NCBI GenBank assembly: GCA_003649185.1 | Contig: QMRB01000001.1 | Location: 1 to 64,000, forward strand | Origin: Thermoproteota archaeon | GTDB lineage: Archaea > Thermoproteota > Methanomethylicia > Culexarchaeales > B10-G16 | Reading direction: 5' to 3' | Length of the DNA: 64,000 nt | In this document: positions 61,314 through 64,000 of the stretch, piece after piece | How the letters are laid out: each line of letters opens with the position of its first letter | Numbering within the stretch: position 1 is the stretch's first letter | Translations under genes and position numbers: made by a program | Notes under the pieces: model-generated | What the model saw: only the letters and a program-made list of their open reading frames with translations | The model's database searches: none | Told to the model about the DNA's origin: nothing

Positions 61314-62687
61314 TCAATATGTGCTTAACAGCTCCTCTTCCGGTGGAGGAGGCTTTATAATTCCAGCCTTCACCAATGCATCCAGCGATTTTCTCGCATC
61401 ACTTATAATTTTGACAGCTCTCTCCCAAAGCTCCTGTCTGCTTGGTTTAATCCTTGCAACACCCTGCTCAATAGATTTTAATGCGCAGGCAACAGCCTCC
61501 TTCGGATAAACTTCCCAGTCGTCCATTGTTGGAATAATATAATCTTCACTTAAACCCTTCTCCTCTGCATGTTTTGCCAGAGCATTCGCTGCAGCCACAC
61601 ACATCTCATCAGTTACTGTTTTAGCCCTAACATCCAATACTCCTCTGAATATTGCGGGGAAGCCTAGGGAATTATTCACCTGGTTTGGAAAATCTGATCT
61701 ACCTGTACCAATAATTCTGGCTCCAGCTTCCTTAGCCTCCCACGGCCATATCTCTGGAACCGGATTTGCCATTGCAAATACTATTGCATCATCAGCCATC
61801 TTTGAAATCCATTCTTTCTTGATTATTCCTGGACCGGGTCTAGATGCAGCTATACATACATCTGCATTTTCAAGGGCTTCTGGAATACCTCCCATCTTGC
61901 CTTCAGCATTACTCTTTGCAGCCCACTTCCACTTCCACGGATTCTTCTCCTTCTCCAAAATATCCTTTCTACCTGCATGTAAAATGCCTTTACTGTCAAC
62001 GAAAACTATGTTTCCGGGTTTTGCACCTGCAAGCTCCAATACATCTGCACATTTAATATTTGCTGCTCCTGCCCCGATAAGCGTTATTTTAACTTCACTC
62101 AGCTTCTTACCTACAAGTTTCAACGCGTTTAGAACACCTGCCAAAACCACCGTGGCCGTTCCCTGCTGATCATCATGCCAAACTGGAATGTTAAGCTCTT
62201 CTCTAGCCTTCTCTAATATGTAGAAGCATTTGGGTTTAGCTATATCTTCCAAGTTTATTCCGCCGAAGGTTGGCTCTATAAGTTTAAGAAACTTTATAAT
62301 TTCATCAGGATCCTTAGTTTTAATGCAGAGTGGAAAGGCATCTACACCGCCCAGATACTTGAAGAGTAAAGCCTTACCTTCCATTACGGGCATTCCGGCT
62401 TCTGGACCTATATCTCCTAAACCTAGAACTCTAGTGCAGTCGCTCACCACTGCAACATAATTCCATCTACTAGTATATTCGAATGATAGGAGATCAGGAT
62501 TCTCCTTCACCTTTCTACAGACAGCTGCAACTCCAGGAGTATACCAAATGGAGAAGTCGGCTAAAGATCTAACTGGACATCTTGGAATAACCTGCACTTT
62601 TCCCAAATAGAATTTATGCATTGGCGGAGCCATCTTAGAGGGTTTTTCAGCTTTCTTTAAAAGCTCATCTACAGTCATCTTCTTCAT
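61314..62687 (-). CDS. Malic enzyme, NAD(P)-dependent
   Basis: Oxidative decarboxylation of malate to pyruvate. The 457-residue protein includes the signature YTPGVAAVCRKVKENP, the metal region SDCTRVLGLGDIG, VWHDDQQGTATVVLAG (the catalytic Asp pair), the nucleotide loop LIGAGAANIKCADVL and ANPVPEIWPWEAKEAGA. Length is that of archaeal malic enzymes without the phosphotransacetylase tail. The ATG at 62687 has AAGGTG 5 nt upstream. It can supply NADPH and pyruvate, linking to the NfnAB-like pair across the convergent junction. Confidence 0.94.
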   Translation of the reverse strand: MKKMTVDELLKKAEKPSKMAPPMHKFYLGKVQVIPRCPVRSLADFSIWYTPGVAAVCRKVKENPDLLSFEYTSRWNYVAVVSDCTRVLGLGDIGPEAGMPVMEGKALLFKYLGGVDAFPLCIKTKDPDEIIKFLKLIEPTFGGINLEDIAKPKCFYILEKAREELNIPVWHDDQQGTATVVLAGVLNALKLVGKKLSEVKITLIGAGAANIKCADVLELAGAKPGNIVFVDSKGILHAGRKDILEKEKNPWKWKWAAKSNAEGKMGGIPEALENADVCIAASRPGPGIIKKEWISKMADDAIVFAMANPVPEIWPWEAKEAGARIIGTGRSDFPNQVNNSLGFPAIFRGVLDVRAKTVTDEMCVAAANALAKHAEEKGLSEDYIIPTMDDWEVYPKEAVACALKSIEQGVARIKPSRQELWERAVKIISDARKSLDALVKAGIIKPPPPEEELLSTY

Positions 62688-62804
62688 ATAAACACCTTCA
62701 GAATATATCTCCATTATAGAAGTTTAAACTTTTCCCATAAAAGAGAAAGTATATTAGCATAGTGGAATTTAAGTAGACATCAATTAAGCCATGGGGAATG
62801 CGGA

Positions 62805-63626
62805 TTGAAGATAGGGGCTATGAATAATCCATATAGGAAGATCATAGATGAAATAGAATTTATAGGTAGAAATGGATTTGACTATATAGATTTAACTGTT
62901 GAGAAACCTGAAGCACACCCCGAAAAGATAGAGGAAAATATTAGAGAGATTCTTGAAAAGATCGGAGAATACGGCTTAGAGATAATAGGTCATACACCAT
63001 GGTACTTGGAGCTTGGACATCCATATGAAAATGTTAGAAGAGCATTTCTAAAAGAAGCCATAAAGATAATTGGAATATTGGGAAAAATGAATGTGAAGAA
63101 AACTACGATACATCCCATTCCAACAGCATTCGGAATATATAAAAGGAAAACTTATAGAGAGAAGACCATTAAATGGATGATTGAATCGCTGAAGAGAATT
63201 GTGGAATGTGCAGAAAGATATGGAATGATAATAGTTATAGAGAATATTGATGGAGGAAAAAATTTAACATTAAAGGAGTATGGAGAGATCGTTGAAGAGA
63301 CGGGATGCTTCTTCAACTTGGATATTGGACATGCAAATCTAAATGTAAAGGAGAATGCAGCCTCAAAATTTATAGAATACTTCGGAAAGAGGGGATTGTT
63401 AAAGCATGTTCACATATCGGATAATTTTGGAGGAAGCATGAGGGGAGGATGGGATCTCCACCTACCTTTAGGTGCAGGGCGAATAGACTTCAAGGGGATA
63501 GTGGAAGAGTTGAAGAAGGTGGGATATGATGAAACGATAACCGTAGAGGTCTTCTCAAAGGATAGGGAATACCTGCTTATAAGCAGGAATAAATTGAGAA
63601 AAATTTGGAAAGAGATAAAAATTTAA
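62805..63626 (+). CDS. TIM-barrel sugar isomerase/epimerase-like protein
   Basis: A 273-residue TIM barrel of the xylose isomerase/AP endonuclease IV type. Metal-site motifs: HTPWYLELGHP, TTIHPIP, IENIDGG, FNLDIGHANL, HVHISDNFGG and LPLGAGRIDFKG, and VEVFSKDREYL at the end. The order of Glu, Asp and His ligands suits an isomerase or epimerase. Substrate unknown. The TTG start at 62805 follows GGGG by about 10 nt; an ATG 15 nt later would cut the first strand. Confidence 0.8.
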   Translation: MKIGAMNNPYRKIIDEIEFIGRNGFDYIDLTVEKPEAHPEKIEENIREILEKIGEYGLEIIGHTPWYLELGHPYENVRRAFLKEAIKIIGILGKMNVKKTTIHPIPTAFGIYKRKTYREKTIKWMIESLKRIVECAERYGMIIVIENIDGGKNLTLKEYGEIVEETGCFFNLDIGHANLNVKENAASKFIEYFGKRGLLKHVHISDNFGGSMRGGWDLHLPLGAGRIDFKGIVEELKKVGYDETITVEVFSKDREYLLISRNKLRKIWKEIKI

Positions 63627-63665
63627 GATTAACCGGTAAAGGAGAAATATCTTGTAGAGGTGTGG

Positions 63666-64000
63666 ATGATGGAGGAAGATGAAGAGTTGAAAAGAATACT
63701 TGAAAAAATGGCGAGAAGAATCTATCAGAAGAAAGTTCAAAGTAGAGGTGGAAGAGTTGAGGAGAAAAGATTAGAAATAGCATTGAACATGCTAAACTTC
63801 GATGAAACAATAAATAGGAATCCCATAGTTATCGTGGATTTCTGGGCTGAATGGTGCATGCCATGCAAAATTTATGAGAGAACGTTTAGAAAGGTTGCTG
63901 AAAAATTCGGTGGAAAAGCCGTCTTTGCAAGGGTTAATGTAGATGAGAATCCTATGATTGCAGGCAGATACAACATATATGGCATACCCACCACGATAAT
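63666..64000 (+). CDS. Thioredoxin with N-terminal extension (partial, runs off the window)
   Basis: About 110 residues are visible before the window ends. Residues 1-45 form a charged helical extension (MMEEDEELKRILEKMARRIY), then the thioredoxin fold starts with IVIVDFWAEWCMPCKIYER, the redox-active pair Cys-Met-Pro-Cys. The segment ARVNVDENPMIAGRYNIYGIPTTI has the cis-proline loop expected near the end. The extension is not part of ordinary thioredoxins. GAGGTG stands 3-6 nt before the two adjacent ATG codons. Confidence 0.9.
   Translation, partial: MMEEDEELKRILEKMARRIYQKKVQSRGGRVEEKRLEIALNMLNFDETINRNPIVIVDFWAEWCMPCKIYERTFRKVAEKFGGKAVFARVNVDENPMIAGRYNIYGIPTTI

Overview
This 64 kb window is archaeal chromosomal DNA. 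The decisive markers are TATA-binding protein, RNA polymerase subunit Rpb6/RpoK, ribosomal protein S27ae, F420-dependent methylene-tetrahydromethanopterin dehydrogenase (Mtd), an archaeal Lhr helicase, DUF131, DUF1614 and DUF2153 proteins, an ER/archaeal-type signal peptidase, and TATA boxes about 25 nt upstream of inferred transcript starts. The DNA is AT-rich and densely packed. Strong GGAGGTG-type ribosome binding sites are common, and TTG starts are frequent. A probable arcadin-1 gene and a bulge-helix-bulge (BHB) intron in a protein gene point towards the TACK archaea, but the lineage cannot be fixed from this window. I found no tRNA or rRNA gene, CRISPR array or insertion sequence.

Layout. 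0-8 kb: a flavodoxin-like Fe-S protein, an MFS transporter, a nitrilase-family amidohydrolase, an Hsp20 chaperone, a decayed DJ-1/PfpI gene and a two-gene ABC exporter. 8-14.6 kb: a minus-strand run mtd-metG-hypD opposite a plus-strand run fhs-folD-unknown, so F420/methanopterin-type and folate-type one-carbon enzymes lie back to back. 14.8-21.7 kb: glutamine synthetase with an Lrp regulator, a DegT aminotransferase, a THUMP protein, a PAPS-reductase-like protein fused to a ferredoxin domain, and a phosphoglycolate phosphatase. 22-31 kb: a TGS GTPase, isoaspartyl peptidase, a HerA-type ATPase with a C-terminal string of zinc modules, and an old-yellow-enzyme homologue. 31-35 kb: Fe-S assembly genes (IscU and NifS divergent from SufS). 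35.4-37.7 kb: a patch of small and broken genes, including a type II/IV secretion membrane protein and a winged-helix protein. 37.8-50 kb: Lhr, S27ae, peptidases, a large FtsX-type membrane protein, deoC, signal peptidase, TBP, pyrE and a site-2 protease. 50-58.6 kb: membrane proteins, SAM decarboxylase family, RpoK, and several small archaeal genes of unknown role. 58.6-64 kb: a probable arcadin-1, an NfnAB/SudAB-like NADPH flavoprotein pair, malic enzyme, a TIM-barrel isomerase and the start of a thioredoxin.

The strongest discovery candidate is in hypD. The coding frame is broken inside the invariant Cys-Gly-Thr-His-Glu motif by exactly 26 nt, and those 26 nt form a textbook archaeal BHB splicing motif (3-nt bulges, 4-bp central helix, 7-bp inner hairpin). 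Cutting at the standard positions restores the conserved motif and frame. This looks like a minimal archaeal mRNA intron rather than a pseudogene. By contrast, the DJ-1, secretion-protein, winged-helix and DUF488 loci carry base losses, deletions or stops with no such structure and look like real decay.

Metabolic picture (inference). HypD and Mtd point to [NiFe]-hydrogenase and F420 chemistry. Fhs and FolD supply formyl and methylene folates. The NfnAB-like pair and malic enzyme handle NAD(P)H. Two cysteine desulfurases and IscU feed Fe-S proteins. One further pattern is that six of about fourteen tail-to-tail gene pairs overlap at their 3' ends.
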